This document shows positions 6,268-6,434 of a stretch of DNA of 6,434 nt, piece by piece. The notes below the pieces were generated by a model. It made no database searches, was not told the DNA's origin, and saw only the letters and a program-made list of their open reading frames with translations. This DNA comes from an uncultured Porphyromonas sp. (GTDB lineage Bacteria; Bacteroidota; Bacteroidia; Bacteroidales; Porphyromonadaceae), in assembly GCA_945875135.1 (NCBI GenBank), contig CAMCJO010000133.1:1-6434 (forward strand), in the 5' to 3' direction. The translations under genes and the position numbers were made by a program. Within the stretch, counting starts at the first letter, position 1; every line of letters begins with the position of its first letter.

Positions 6268-6317
6268 GCGAGTTATTGGCAATGCCTCAGCATATTGCCG
6301 ATAATTCGCTTTCGCTT
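6260..6317 (-). terminator. Long 24-bp hairpin, likely terminator for an opposing gene
   Basis: The arms 6260-6283 and 6294-6317 pair over 24 positions with one A-C mismatch and two G-T wobbles, around a 10-base loop. The 16-bp core (6268-6283 with 6294-6309) is followed on the minus strand by TTTTGCTTTATTG, a good U-rich tail, so it suits termination of a minus-strand gene arriving from the right. The plus strand has TTTCGCTTGTC after the core, a poorer tail, so some two-way action is possible. An intergenic palindromic repeat is the alternative. Confidence 0.6.
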
Positions 6318-6356
6318 GTCTCTAGGAATCACTGCAAAACTGAAGCTTTAGAGCGA

Positions 6357-6434
6357 CTACCCTGATTCTGACGGATTCTTTGCTGACTTCCTCGATGAAG
6401 TCACTTCGGAGTCTTTGCTAGCGGAGAGAGAGGG
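6357..6434 (-). CDS. Possible C-terminal end of a minus-strand gene (partial)
   Basis: From the right edge, the minus strand reads 25 codons without interruption (PSLSASKDSEVTSSRKSAKN, then PSESG) to a TAG at 6359-6357. A Ser/Lys/Glu-rich tail followed 40 bases later by a terminator-like hairpin would fit a gene end. The fragment has no recognisable family, and the plus strand is also open here from 6352 in another frame without a start, so this call is weak. Confidence 0.25.
   Translation of the reverse strand, partial: PSLSASKDSEVTSSRKSAKNPSESG

Overview
This window looks like a piece of a Bacteroidota chromosome, most likely Bacteroidales and possibly Porphyromonas-like. The evidence is two large outer-membrane barrel proteins that carry an N-terminal carboxypeptidase-regulatory-like domain, near-absent Shine-Dalgarno sequences, and promoter-like TAnnTTTG (-7) boxes. 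The genus is an inference from general look only.

Layout. Bases 1-48 may hold the last codons of a plus-strand gene entering from the left. Bases 35-421 are non-coding and rich in repeats: a 7-bp tandem repeat, a possible terminator hairpin, a dyad element built from CCACGTGG palindromes around a 21-bp tandem repeat, and a TAcaTTTG promoter candidate. Three plus-strand genes follow: a TonB-dependent-receptor-like barrel protein (452-2809, 785 aa), a second diverged member of the same family (2921-5341, 806 aa), and a small lipoprotein (5420-6019, 199 aa) that faintly resembles DUF6624. Gaps of 111 and 78 bp and the shared strand suggest one envelope gene cluster. The lipoprotein gene may also have its own weak promoter. 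The two barrel proteins are paralogs: GNPELRP falls at residues 571-577 in both, and (G)NITSWWY falls about one residue apart. They nevertheless differ clearly in base composition and in the plug motif. No SusD-like partner is present, so this is not a classical glycan-uptake SusCD pair, and the substrate cannot be read from the sequence.

The most unusual part is the gene-free right end (6020-6434). It carries, in order, a perfect 13-bp inverted repeat, a close match to the two-part Bacteroidota promoter, a 13-position hairpin, an RBS-like GGTGG followed by a tiny 8-codon ORF, an intrinsic-terminator-like hairpin with a T tract, an 11-12 bp inverted repeat that competes with the next structure, and a 24-bp hairpin. 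This is best read as an undescribed short structured transcript of about 90-100 nt (a small RNA or leader/attenuator) facing a terminator for an opposing gene to the right. The promoter core is almost duplicated (16 of 17 bases) just upstream of the lipoprotein gene.
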